From Erysipelotrichales bacterium (GTDB lineage: Bacteria; Bacillota_I; Bacilli_A; Erysipelotrichales; Erysipelotrichaceae), in contig CAJTJP010000011.1 of NCBI GenBank assembly GCA_910576855.1, positions 1-64,000 on the forward strand: a DNA stretch of 64,000 bases. The letters run 5' to 3'. The notes under the pieces were generated by a model. It had not been told where the DNA came from, made no database searches, and saw only the letters and a list, made by a program, of their open reading frames with translations. A program made the translations under genes and the position numbers. Position 1 is the stretch's first letter. Every line of letters begins with the position of its first letter. Positions 8,251-15,734 of this stretch are shown here, piece after piece.

Positions 8251-9033
8251 ATGACAAAGAAAGATTATCGGCGCATCGTTGTTAAGGTAGGCTCCTCCAC
8301 CTTGACACATGCACAAGGAGGTTTGAATCTGCGGCGAATCGATCGCTTGGCAATGGTTCTTTCCGATATTAAAAACAGCAATCATGAGGTGATTCTTGTA
8401 TCAAGCGGCGCAGTGGCTGCCGGAGCGGCTAAACTGGCACTGAAAAAACGACCGCAGCTGATGAAAGAGAAACAGGCCGCTGCCTCTATCGGTCAATGTG
8501 AATTGATGTTTCTTTACGACAAAATGTTTTCACAATACGGACAAATCGTATCACAGTTGTTATTAACAAAAACGGTGCTTACGAATGAGATGCTGCGTGA
8601 AAATGCGACCAATACGCTGAGTACGCTGTTGTCCTACGGTGTGATACCGATCGTAAATGAAAATGACAGTGTTGCGGTAGATGAAATCGCATACGGCGAT
8701 AATGATACGCTGTCCGCTGTTACCGCAAGCATCATTCAAGCTGATTTGCTTATTCTGTTGAGTGATATCGATGGTTTATTTGACGATGATCCGAGTGTAA
8801 ACCCGCATGCCGAATTAATCAGCGAAGTGCGTTGCATTGATGCTTCCGTTACGAAGCTGGCAAAGGACAGCGGTACAAAGGTCGGTACCGGCGGGATGAT
8901 CACAAAGCTTCAGGCAGCACAAATTGCGATGGATAATCATATAGACATGATTATTGCCAACGGTGACAACCCTGATATTCTTTATGATATTTTAAACGAT
9001 ACTGCACGCTGTACGAAATTTATCAGCGATTAA
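8251..9033 (+). CDS. proB: Glutamate 5-kinase
   Basis: 260 residues. The amino-acid-kinase fold begins RIVVKVGSSTLTH. VSSGAVAAGAAKL, PIVNENDSVAVDEI and GDNDTLSAVTA follow, and GTKVGTGGMITKLQAA is the C-terminal nucleotide motif. The PUA domain found in enterobacterial ProB is absent; this short form occurs in many bacteria. It phosphorylates glutamate in the first step of proline synthesis. proA follows after a 226-base gap that holds an inverted repeat and a leader ORF. Confidence 0.95.
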   Translation: MTKKDYRRIVVKVGSSTLTHAQGGLNLRRIDRLAMVLSDIKNSNHEVILVSSGAVAAGAAKLALKKRPQLMKEKQAAASIGQCELMFLYDKMFSQYGQIVSQLLLTKTVLTNEMLRENATNTLSTLLSYGVIPIVNENDSVAVDEIAYGDNDTLSAVTASIIQADLLILLSDIDGLFDDDPSVNPHAELISEVRCIDASVTKLAKDSGTKVGTGGMITKLQAAQIAMDNHIDMIIANGDNPDILYDILNDTARCTKFISD

Positions 9034-9057
9034 AAAAGCGTTCTCCAAGACAAGAAA

Positions 9058-9116
9058 ATTATCGTTGTTGTTTAGCTTAAGCATGATTAAGTATTATTAA
9101 ACATAATAACGATAAT
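9058..9116 (+). promoter_or_regulatory. Inverted repeat in the proB-proA spacer
   Basis: ATTATCGTT (9058-9066) is repeated inverted as AACGATAAT (9108-9116), and pairing continues inward through TTTA/TAAA. No T-tract follows, so this is more likely a processing, attenuation or protein-binding element than a terminator. Confidence 0.4.
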
Positions 9117-9185
9117 CGACAAGAAGATATCATATCGTAATATCATATACTGATAAAACAACACAAATCGAAAGGAAGGACAAGT

Positions 9186-9272
9186 ATGCAGGAAGAAAAG
9201 CAGAGCTTATGCTTTAACAGCTTAAGCAACACAATATATTTCGGCATATCGGTAAGCATATGGAATTATTGA
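9186..9272 (+). CDS. 28-codon leader ORF overlapping the proA start
   Basis: ATG 9186 follows AAAGGAAGGACAAGT, the best ribosome binding site in the spacer. The frame stops at TGA 9270-9272, so it overlaps the first 13 bases of proA, whose own upstream sequence has only a weak site (GGTAAG). The peptide (MQEEKQSLCFNSLSN...) has no proline codons, so classical proline attenuation is unlikely. Translational coupling is my inference. Not recognised as any known peptide. Confidence 0.5.
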   Translation: MQEEKQSLCFNSLSNTIYFGISVSIWNY

Positions 9273-10504
9273 CTCAGGCAAGGGCCATCAAGGCCGCAGC
9301 ATTTCAAATCGCTAATGCAAGCAGTGAACAAAAAAATCAGCTGTTATCATCAATCATCGATGAGCTTAAGGAGCACAGTGATGATATCTTAAGCGCAAAC
9401 AAACAGGATATTCAAACGGCAAGAGATGCCGGTCAAAATGAGAACCGTATCGATCGCATGCTGCTGAATGACACACGTATTGAGGCAATGATAACCGGTA
9501 TTCAACAGGTCATCTCATTAGCGGATCCTATCGGCGATATCATTCCCTTCAATACCTTAGAGAACGGCTTAAAAATTGCACAGATGACAGTGCCGTTAGG
9601 GGTTGTCGGTATGATTTATGAGGCTCGTCCCAATGTAACGGTTGACGCCGCCGTTCTTTGTTTAAAAAGCGGTAACGCGGTATTTTTAAGAGGCAGTAAG
9701 GACATTATGAAAACCAACCTTGAATTGATTGCCTGTATGCAGCGTGCATGTGAATCAAGCGGCTTCGACAAGAATATCATTCAGTTTGTGGAAGACCCCA
9801 CTCATGAAGGCGCAGAAGCATTTATGAGACTTCACGGCTATCTTGATGTGCTGATTCCGCGCGGCGGTGCCAAGCTGATTGCGGAATGCGTGGAAAAGGC
9901 AAGCGTCCCGCTGATTGAAACCGGAACGGGTAACTGTCATATTTATGTCGATCGATCTGCGGATTATGATAAGGCGGCAGCTATTATTTTAAACGCAAAA
10001 ACACAGCGTACAAGCGTATGCAACGCATGTGAAAGCCTTCTGCTTCATCAGGATAGTGTGAAGCCGTTCGCTTCGAGATTGATTCAGCTGTTAAAGGATC
10101 ATAATGTAACGATTCACGGTGATGCAATCATTCAAGAACTGGACGGTGATGTGATCAGCGCTGATGAAAAGGATTACGCAAAGGAATATTTGGATCTGGA
10201 GCTTTCAATCAAAACAGTGAAGGATGTAAATGAAGCAATTGCGCATATCAATCGTTTTTCAACTCATCACAGCGAAGCGATCATTGCGGAGGATACCGAT
10301 GTCATTATGCAGTTTTTGGCTGAAGTGGATTCTGCCTGCGTGTATGCGAATGCCAGCACTCGTTTTTCCGACGGCTTTGAATTCGGCTTAGGTGCTGAAA
10401 TCGGAATCAGTACACAAAAGCTTCATTCCAGAGGACCGATGGGGCTAAAGGCCTTAACGACAACGAAATATATTATTCGCGGTGATGGACAAATACGTAA
10501 ATAA
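9260..10504 (+). CDS. proA: Gamma-glutamyl phosphate reductase
   Basis: 414 residues, normal length. Aldehyde-dehydrogenase fold with GVVGMIYEARPNVTVD, FLRGSKD and the catalytic cysteine in RTSVCNACESLLLH. The end LGAEIGISTQKLHSRGPMGL is typical of ProA. It reduces glutamyl phosphate to the semialdehyde with NADPH. The ATG at 9260 lies inside the leader ORF and lacks a strong ribosome binding site. Confidence 0.96.
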   Translation: MELLTQARAIKAAAFQIANASSEQKNQLLSSIIDELKEHSDDILSANKQDIQTARDAGQNENRIDRMLLNDTRIEAMITGIQQVISLADPIGDIIPFNTLENGLKIAQMTVPLGVVGMIYEARPNVTVDAAVLCLKSGNAVFLRGSKDIMKTNLELIACMQRACESSGFDKNIIQFVEDPTHEGAEAFMRLHGYLDVLIPRGGAKLIAECVEKASVPLIETGTGNCHIYVDRSADYDKAAAIILNAKTQRTSVCNACESLLLHQDSVKPFASRLIQLLKDHNVTIHGDAIIQELDGDVISADEKDYAKEYLDLELSIKTVKDVNEAIAHINRFSTHHSEAIIAEDTDVIMQFLAEVDSACVYANASTRFSDGFEFGLGAEIGISTQKLHSRGPMGLKALTTTKYIIRGDGQIRK

Positions 10505-10522
10505 AGTTTGTTAAAGCACATA

Positions 10523-10582
10523 AAAAAGGACGAGATAAGGAGAGCTTACTGATTGTCGGCTTTCCCGTACTCGTCTTTTCTT
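10523..10582. terminator. Bidirectional terminator between proA and the U32 gene
   Basis: GACGAG (10529-10534) pairs with CTCGTC (10570-10575), with A-rich sequence on the left and TTTTCTT on the right. It can serve both convergent genes; the loop is long (35 bases) and contains possible inner pairing. Confidence 0.55.
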
Positions 10583-10613
10583 ATGCTTGATGGTTATTTA
10601 ATAACAGTATCAG

Positions 10614-12890
10614 CTATGCTTCCTGTATTTCATTTGCTTCCTTTTCGGATTTCTTTATTAATGTAAGCGCATGTTGAATCACCCTTTGTACTTCATCGGC
10701 TGTTTCCGTATGAAAATTGAGAAAGATTGCCGATGCCGACTCGCTCAATTCAAACACCTCATTGTCTAACAGATGAATACGACAATCGGCATCACCGTAT
10801 AACGGATAACGGCGTTTTTTCATATCCTCTAAAAAATACGAATGCTTATGACATAAGCCGCAAGGCTTCTTTGTTTCCTGATGACAGGTGTGAATCACAC
10901 AATATTCGCTCAGCATCAATTCTTCACGCCCATAGCCATATGTGATAAATGCACCCTTTTGATGATATCGCTTATAAAAAGCTTGTTTTAATGCCTCTGC
11001 CTGTTCTCTGCTGCATTCATTCGATAAAATGATTGCCTTCACCCCGAGTGAAAATAAAAATGCTGCGGCATAGGAATTCATACAATTCATAAAGTGCTCT
11101 GCGATGCTGTCATTTTCCATACAGCCACTGATTTCACATGCCATAATAGGTACCTTAGGATACGCTTCCTTCATCACGCGTTTACCGTAACAACCAAGCT
11201 TATCATATGACTTTTTCATGCGTTCAAATAAGAGCGGTTCCGCATATAGCTGCGCCGGGAATGCTGCGGCCGCTTTCAGTTGTACCTCATTTATCACCTT
11301 TATAAACAGTCCGGATATCGGAGCACATGATGGCTGTCTTTGATAAGATGACACGATGCGCCTCGGACATGCAATGCGCTGCTCATACAGCTTTGATAAT
11401 GCCGTTCGGCGCATCGCATTGAGCTCCTTGATCGGCATCGTACTGTTATCATCCGCATTGATATGAATTGATTCACAATAAAAAATCGTATCCTTGGTTT
11501 TACTCAGTTGTTGATAAATACGCTCTTTGCTTAACGGTGTTTTTAATGCCTCCTCTACTAAAGCTTCACTAACTGCCTCACAGGTATGTCCTAAATCATC
11601 ACTTACACGCAAGAGTGCCGGCTGATTCATTCTTAGCTCAATATTCATCACAACGCCCACTCTGCGCTCGCCCCGCTCATAACTTTTCCTCAATTCCTCG
11701 AGTTGTATTTTATCACTTGTCTTAACCACACGACTGTGCTTAGGCACATAGCCGTCAACCTCTACCTCAACAACGCTTCCCGCTTCCCCGTGATTCACTA
11801 ACAGTTGATTATAATACAGCTTATTTACCACACAGCCGACATCCTCTTTATCGGTAATAAAGCGAATACCGTCATGCTGATAAAGCGGTGCGCTCAGCTG
11901 AATACTGACTCGGTTTTGCTTTCGCGCCAAAACCTTACCGACAGGGATTCCGATATGATTCGGCCGCTCATGGTTGATAAATGCTTTATCGTGCTGATGA
12001 AACATCAAGCCGGAGGTAAAGCCGCGATTGAACACCTTACACATTTCCTTGGTCGCATGATGATAATCCAATGCCGTATCCTGATAATAAGCATCGATTG
12101 CCTTGCGATATAAGGCTGTCATCAGCGCCACATATTCAGGCCGCTTCATTCTGCCTTCAATTTTAAATGATGTAACACCTGCCGCTATTAATTTCGGTAC
12201 TTGCTGAAGCGTATTCAAATCCTTGGGGCTGATCAAATAATCGCCCTCTTGCTTCACATAGTGAACTGTATGATCCTGCTCATAGCCTAACCGATATTTC
12301 ATACGGCACATTTGGGCACAAGCTCCGCGATTCCCGCTGCGATTCAGCTTCTTTGCGCTCATCAGACATTGCCCACTGTAGGAAACACAAATCGCCCCCT
12401 GCACAAAGACCTCAAGCTCTATCCCTGATTTCGCATAGCGCTCGATATCCTCAATCAGCGTTTCTCGCGGTAAGACAATGCGTGAAAAGCCAAGCTCTGC
12501 CATTTTGCGTATTCCTGCTTCATTATGAATATGAAGCTGAGTAGACGCATGACATTCCATATCGGGAAAGCATTGTGAAACAACATCAAATAAACCCAAA
12601 TCCTGTATAATCAAAGCATCGGCACCCTGCTCATATAAAAAGCGTGCATATGCAATCGCATCCTCGATTTCATTTTCATATAACAGCGTATTCATTGTGA
12701 CATAGACCTTTACCCCATAGCTATGCGCATAACGAATTGCTTCGCTCATTCCCTCATAATCAAAATTATCACTGTATACGCGCGCATTGAATTGATGCCC
12801 GCCTAAGTATACTGCATCACAGCCGTTTTGTACTGCCGCATACAAGGCCTCCATCGATCCTGCCGGTGCTAATAGCTCTACCTTTCGCAT
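10614..12890 (-). CDS. U32 peptidase-family protein with DUF3656-type C-terminus
   Basis: 758 residues. The N-terminal U32 domain starts VELLAPAGSMEALYAAVQNG. The family signature FVQGAICVSYSGQCLMS and the following GACAQMCRMKY provide conserved cysteines, and FKIEGRMKRPEYVA is also typical. The longer C-terminal part matches the size of the U32/DUF3656 subfamily. Relatives include RlhA, which hydroxylates a cytidine in 23S rRNA, so an RNA-modification role is as plausible as proteolysis. CGLCH near the C-terminus could bind a cluster or metal. Confidence 0.85.
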   Translation of the reverse strand: MRKVELLAPAGSMEALYAAVQNGCDAVYLGGHQFNARVYSDNFDYEGMSEAIRYAHSYGVKVYVTMNTLLYENEIEDAIAYARFLYEQGADALIIQDLGLFDVVSQCFPDMECHASTQLHIHNEAGIRKMAELGFSRIVLPRETLIEDIERYAKSGIELEVFVQGAICVSYSGQCLMSAKKLNRSGNRGACAQMCRMKYRLGYEQDHTVHYVKQEGDYLISPKDLNTLQQVPKLIAAGVTSFKIEGRMKRPEYVALMTALYRKAIDAYYQDTALDYHHATKEMCKVFNRGFTSGLMFHQHDKAFINHERPNHIGIPVGKVLARKQNRVSIQLSAPLYQHDGIRFITDKEDVGCVVNKLYYNQLLVNHGEAGSVVEVEVDGYVPKHSRVVKTSDKIQLEELRKSYERGERRVGVVMNIELRMNQPALLRVSDDLGHTCEAVSEALVEEALKTPLSKERIYQQLSKTKDTIFYCESIHINADDNSTMPIKELNAMRRTALSKLYEQRIACPRRIVSSYQRQPSCAPISGLFIKVINEVQLKAAAAFPAQLYAEPLLFERMKKSYDKLGCYGKRVMKEAYPKVPIMACEISGCMENDSIAEHFMNCMNSYAAAFLFSLGVKAIILSNECSREQAEALKQAFYKRYHQKGAFITYGYGREELMLSEYCVIHTCHQETKKPCGLCHKHSYFLEDMKKRRYPLYGDADCRIHLLDNEVFELSESASAIFLNFHTETADEVQRVIQHALTLIKKSEKEANEIQEA

Positions 12891-13080
12891 GTCATTCCTT
12901 CTTTCCTCAACATTGTAGCGGATATATTAAAAAATTACAAGTGAATCACATGGTTCCGTTTAATCATAATCGTTAAGAGTTGACTGTTTATCCAATGATA
13001 TCAAAATAATGATGAATTCAAGAAGCATAAGGGCAATATCTGATGACAGAGTGTGTTATAATAATGATGAGGTGATAAAA

Positions 13081-13287
13081 ATGAAAGTGATATTACAAGT
13101 ACGGGGTATGATGTGTGCACATTGTGAAAATCGTGTCGTTCAAGCCTGTAAGGAATTAGAGGGCTTAAATGAAATACATGCGAGCGCTGTTGAAAACAAG
13201 GTTGAATGTGATTTTGATGAAGCTAAACTCAATGTCGCACAAATCAAGGAAACAATCGAAGCAGTCGGCTATGATGTAGTTGAATAA
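13081..13287 (+). CDS. Copper-chaperone-like HMA domain protein
   Basis: 68 residues, one heavy-metal-associated domain with the metal-binding loop GMMCAHCENRV (CxxC). The ATG at 13081 follows GAGGTGATAAAA; upstream in-frame codons lack a site. Single-domain proteins of this kind deliver Cu(I) or similar ions to P-type ATPases. A P-type ATPase end is seen at 63785, but it is far away. Monocistronic with its own terminator. Confidence 0.88.
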   Translation: MKVILQVRGMMCAHCENRVVQACKELEGLNEIHASAVENKVECDFDEAKLNVAQIKETIEAVGYDVVE

Positions 13288-13317
13288 CCAAGCACTTTTT
13301 TGAATCAATATTATAAG

Positions 13318-13364
13318 AAAAAACAATTCACTTTTACAGGCTCTAAAATGTGAATTGTTTTTTT
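13318..13364. terminator. Bidirectional terminator
   Basis: A perfect stem AACAATTCAC / GTGAATTGTT with A-run on the left and T7 on the right lies between the convergent HMA gene and the AAA/DUF234 gene. Confidence 0.88.
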
Positions 13365-13385
13365 GTATGCTTTTATCTTAAATCT

Positions 13386-14798
13386 TCACTTAAATTCACT
13401 AACTAACCTACTGTGAACCATCTCTTTGTACGTAATCAATTTAATATTACCGATGTCATCAGCTTTTTCAATACAGCCTTTTGTAAAACCGGTTTTAGCG
13501 AACAGATAAAAATATTTACGTTTATACGAAAACATGCTGCTGCGTTCGATTAGCTTATCCAAAACACCGATATCGACCTTTTCATTAGTCCACTTACACT
13601 CGGCAAAAAGCGCTGTATCTTTGTCCTGTACACCCATGATATCGATTTCCTCTTGCTTTCTTGTATGATTATTGGTCCCCCACCAGCGGCCGATATCAAC
13701 AAAGTTTACAGGACATTGATTATTGAGAAGCTCATGCCAAAGATATTGCTTAGATATATCCTCAAAAACAAGTCCCATATAATCAGATAAATACGGTTCT
13801 ATACGTTGATACGCCAATTCAACGGCACCTCTGGCAATCATGGAAGTATTCACCGCAACAAATCGATACCAAAAACGAAACATATTATCTTCGATTGAAT
13901 AGATGGCCTTTTTAGATGCTTCATTACCGTAAGGCATTTCTTTTTTTATAATCCCCAAAGCAATAAGATTTTTTATATAAACAGCACATACACTTGTACT
14001 CTCACCTACCTTTCCCGAAATTTCAGAAAGTCTGGATGCTCCGTTCGCAACGGCTGTTATTATCGCATTATAAAATGCAGGTTCACGAACTTCCTGTTTT
14101 AACAGATTGGTCGGTTCCTCATATAAAAACGAAGCTTGATTCAAGTACATCTGCTTAATATTTTCTTTCATTGAAAGCTTGTCATTGATCTGCAGCAAAT
14201 ACTGCGGGGTACCTCCGACTATTCCGTATGCAAGTGCTTTATCTTCATCAGTAAAGCTTTCAAAGTATTTGCAGGCTTCTCTGAATTGAAACGGCTGAAC
14301 CTTTAATTGTGCTGTTCGGCGCCCGTATAAGGGGGCTTTATATGCAAGTACATGATCCTCCATATAAGACATAGACGATCCGCAAAGAATCAAAAAAAGC
14401 TTTGATTTATCATGATATTTATCAATTAATAATTGTAATGTTGAGGCTAGGCTTTTAGAAGCCCTTGCGACATAAGGGTATTCATCAATAACCAATATGA
14501 TTCGCTTTAAGCATGCTGCTTCAAAAATATATTCTAATGCACTTTGAAATGATGAGAATGCACTGCCTGTAGGCATGTCTGTGCTATAGCTTATAATGCT
14601 TTGACTGATGTTTTCAAGATTCTGTTTTTCATTACTCTCAATACCGGTAAAATAGATTACCGGTTTATCTGTGATAAATTTGTTTATCAGAGCTGTTTTC
14701 CCGATGCGCCTTCTCCCATAGATTACCGTAAACTCAAATTTATTACTGTGATATTGATTTTCAAGAACGCTGAGTTCTTTTTCTCTGCCGATAAACAT
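13386..14798 (-). CDS. AAA ATPase with DUF234 C-terminal domain
   Basis: 470 residues. Walker A YGRRRIGKTALI (residues 26-37), Walker B ILVIDEYPY near 105, and sensor-like LILCGSSMSYM. The middle has a winged-helix region (RLSEISGKVGESTSVCAVYIKNL). The C-terminal DUF234 part has EEIDIMGVQDKDTALFAECKW, an E..D..ECK pattern like restriction-type nucleases. Such ATPases are common, often horizontally spread, and of unknown role. Start ATG follows GGAGGTGGC. Monocistronic. Confidence 0.85.
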   Translation of the reverse strand: MFIGREKELSVLENQYHSNKFEFTVIYGRRRIGKTALINKFITDKPVIYFTGIESNEKQNLENISQSIISYSTDMPTGSAFSSFQSALEYIFEAACLKRIILVIDEYPYVARASKSLASTLQLLIDKYHDKSKLFLILCGSSMSYMEDHVLAYKAPLYGRRTAQLKVQPFQFREACKYFESFTDEDKALAYGIVGGTPQYLLQINDKLSMKENIKQMYLNQASFLYEEPTNLLKQEVREPAFYNAIITAVANGASRLSEISGKVGESTSVCAVYIKNLIALGIIKKEMPYGNEASKKAIYSIEDNMFRFWYRFVAVNTSMIARGAVELAYQRIEPYLSDYMGLVFEDISKQYLWHELLNNQCPVNFVDIGRWWGTNNHTRKQEEIDIMGVQDKDTALFAECKWTNEKVDIGVLDKLIERSSMFSYKRKYFYLFAKTGFTKGCIEKADDIGNIKLITYKEMVHSRLVSEFK

Positions 14799-15038
14799 TA
14801 TGCCACCTCCAAATGCTGAAATATGATTTACTACAATATGGTTTACTTAATTATAATTTATTAATTTGCGAATGTCAATAGAGTGGAGCTCTATAATCAA
14901 ATTCTATTCAAACATACGTAGTCTGTACATTCCCGGTCGGTAAACAGCTCACTGCAGTAATCTGATAACTATAAACAACGATAAAATCAAGATAATACAC
15001 TAAGGTAACCAACAAACCGATACACATCAACGCTTCTT

Positions 15039-15539
15039 TCAAACCAACTGTTTTTGCCGCAGTATCCCTTGATAGGGGCCGTCCTCACATTTTCCGACCG
15101 CAATAAACCCCTGCGCTTCATAATACTCAGCAAGCTTCTGATTATCAACTGCAGAATCAAGCCTTAAGTAGCACTTCCCTCTTTGACGTGCAATTTCATC
15201 GACATATCGCAAAAAGATTTCCCCCACCTTTCGTTCTCCGATTTGAGATACGAAATTATGGACATATAAAGCATTTTCACAATCCGGCCAATAATTATCC
15301 TGTTCCTGTAACACAGCGGCACATACGATTTTATTACCGCCGGTCTCTGCGAGCACAAACACTTCACCCATTTGACGCTTGGCTTCATAATAAGCTTCGG
15401 GAAACACCTTATCATAATCAGTTACATTCCATTGTCGGATTCCCTTTTCATCCATCCATTTCATTCGTTCAAGAATCATGGAAAACATTTGAGGAATTTC
15501 CTCCTTCGCTATTTCTCTGAAAATATAATGATCTGACAT
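15039..15539 (-). CDS. GNAT-family acetyltransferase
   Basis: 166 residues. A GNAT fold is suggested by the strand VCAAVLQEQD, the Arg/Gly acetyl-CoA loop region (SQIGERKVGEIFLRYVDEIAR) and the final CYLRLDSAVDNQKLAEYYEAQGFIAVG. This QGF ending is typical. Substrate unknown. Alone between two promoter regions. Confidence 0.8.
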   Translation of the reverse strand: MSDHYIFREIAKEEIPQMFSMILERMKWMDEKGIRQWNVTDYDKVFPEAYYEAKRQMGEVFVLAETGGNKIVCAAVLQEQDNYWPDCENALYVHNFVSQIGERKVGEIFLRYVDEIARQRGKCYLRLDSAVDNQKLAEYYEAQGFIAVGKCEDGPYQGILRQKQLV

Positions 15540-15675
15540 ATAACCAAGTTTCCTTTCATTAAAATGGGTACCGCTGTGTCTACGCTTTTCTTTGCCGTAA
15601 TTATAACATAGCCCACTGTAAATAAGTACTTATTCTCTTATGCATTCGACAATTTTATAAAAATAATAAAAAACT

Positions 15676-15705
15676 TTGCCTTTTTTCGAATATTTCCTTT
15701 ATAAT
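15676..15705 (+). promoter_or_regulatory. Promoter for the secreted cell-wall hydrolase gene
   Basis: TTGCCT (15676-15681), 18-base spacer, TATAAT (15700-15705), 30 bases before the ATG at 15735. Confidence 0.65.
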
Positions 15706-15734
15706 ATATAATACGATAAAAGAAGGGATAACAA

